Positions 63,446-64,000 of a DNA stretch of 64,000 nt are shown in pieces. The first letter of the stretch is position 1. Each line of letters begins with the position of its first letter. The stretch is taken from contig NZ_AP025460.1 of assembly GCF_024347315.1 (NCBI RefSeq), positions 1,550,001-1,614,000 of the forward strand. Reading direction: 5' to 3'. Origin of the DNA: Vibrio atlanticus (GTDB lineage: Bacteria > Pseudomonadota > Gammaproteobacteria > Enterobacterales > Vibrionaceae). The notes beneath the pieces are model-generated. The model saw only the letters and a list, made by a program, of their open reading frames with translations. It did not search any database and was not told where the DNA came from. Made by a program: the position numbers and the translations under genes.

Positions 63446-64000
63446 TCAGGCGTGCGATTGCACACTGCCATAGAGTGTTTGATATAATCCTTGTTGTTCA
63501 ACCAATTCACCATGTGTTCCTGTCTGTGTAACTTGCCCATCTTCTAAAACATAGATTAGATCGGCCTGTTTCACCGCTGATAATCGATGAGCCACTATCA
63601 AAGTTGTGCGATCTTTCAAAAACTCGCTCAGCGCTTTATGCAGTGCTGACTCTGTTGCTGTATCGAGTGCTGATGTCGCTTCATCTAGAATAACAAACTT
63701 AGGATTGCTCAGCACCATTCGGGCTATCGCTAAGCGTTGTCGTTGCCCGCCAGACAGTCGAACGCCATTCCTACCAATTTGTGTATCTAAGCCATTACTC
63801 AGTTGCTTGATGACATCTTGCATTTGAGAGACTTCAAGTGCACGCCACAACGACATTTCATCGTATTCAGCACCAAGCGTCAGATTATGCCTTAATGTAT
63901 CGTTAAAAAGTATAGGTTGTTGTAAAACAACGGCAATTTGACTGCGTATTACATCGAAGCTGATGTCGTCGGTGGTTTCACCGTTATAACGAATGCATCC
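63446..64000 (-). CDS. ABC-type exporter, ATP-binding domain (5' part outside the window)
   Basis: This is the C-terminal 184 codons of a protein that continues past the right edge. The Q-loop region (RSQIAVVLQQPILFNDTLRHN), signature LSGGQRQRLAIARM, Walker B FVILDEATSALD and switch His in LIVAHRLSAVKQAD show an intact ATPase of the exporter class. It resembles half-transporters for drugs or lipids (MsbA/MdlB-like). The end GTHGELVEQQGLYQTLYGSV is typical of these. Whether the missing N-terminus carries a membrane domain or a C39-like domain cannot be seen, so it should not be assumed to be the adhesin exporter. It lies 90 bp upstream of letA on the same strand. Confidence 0.88.
   Translation of the reverse strand, partial: GCIRYNGETTDDISFDVIRSQIAVVLQQPILFNDTLRHNLTLGAEYDEMSLWRALEVSQMQDVIKQLSNGLDTQIGRNGVRLSGGQRQRLAIARMVLSNPKFVILDEATSALDTATESALHKALSEFLKDRTTLIVAHRLSAVKQADLIYVLEDGQVTQTGTHGELVEQQGLYQTLYGSVQSHA

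Noticed and set aside
63446..64000. Right-edge ABC exporter as the missing inner-membrane exporter of the adhesin
   Set aside because: Only the ATPase domain is visible. It is 22 kb away, next to letA, and its end resembles drug or lipid exporters. There is no positive evidence.

Overview
The window reads as a chromosome segment of a marine gammaproteobacterium, most likely a Vibrio and possibly of the Splendidus clade. This is inferred from gene content and protein resemblance, not from a search. The background is AT-leaning. Several blocks keep gene orders I know from E. coli: yccA-tusE-yccX near rlmI, letA-letB-rsmF, and queE-queC. The order gntR-prpB-prpC-acnD-prpF-prpE is one I know from vibrios and shewanellas.

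Layout. Positions 1-9215 hold a complete 2-methylcitrate (propionate) operon headed by its GntR/FCD regulator. Two palindromic operators lie upstream, and an exact 79-bp tandem duplication lies just before acnD. Positions 9363-15130 hold small exported or hypothetical genes, a GNAT acetyltransferase, a Nudix-PAP2 membrane fusion, a YidA-like phosphatase and queE/queC (queuosine precursor synthesis). Positions 15133-17634 hold a periplasmic-TPR diguanylate cyclase and a DUF2750 protein. Positions 17766-41246 are an adhesin locus: an OmpA-like and a TolC-like gene run leftwards, and a 7052-residue type I-secreted RTX adhesin runs rightwards. The adhesin carries a Lap-type N-terminal retention module with a TAAG site, four 137-residue repeats, then 41 tandem 333-bp (111-residue) repeats that are almost identical at DNA level. 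A vWFA domain and RTX nonapeptides follow.

Positions 41341-45652 hold rlmI, a chemoreceptor, acylphosphatase, tusE and yccA. Positions 45966-50157 hold a four-gene general amino-acid ABC importer (aapJQMP type). Positions 50638-57490 hold a siroheme-synthase relative, the pair aroH-like/yajQ, a stand-alone relative of the PEP-synthase C-terminal domain, a DUF4442 protein, an unrecognised membrane protein and a CvfB-like S1 protein. Positions 57830-64000 hold rsmF, letB, letA and the end of an ABC exporter cut by the window edge.

How it fits together. The most striking system is the giant adhesin and its divergent outer-membrane partners. By analogy with LapA/LapV-type adhesins it would be held at the surface through the TolC-like pore and released by a LapG-type protease under cyclic di-GMP control. 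The ABC/HlyD secretion genes and lapD/lapG are not in the window. A diguanylate cyclase and a YajQ-family protein (a family with c-di-GMP binders) are present, but any link to the adhesin is inference. The 13.65-kb array has only two variable positions that I could track, both synonymous. They occur in all four combinations, which points to continuing recombination between units under protein-level constraint. No tRNA, rRNA, CRISPR array, prophage or insertion sequence was seen.
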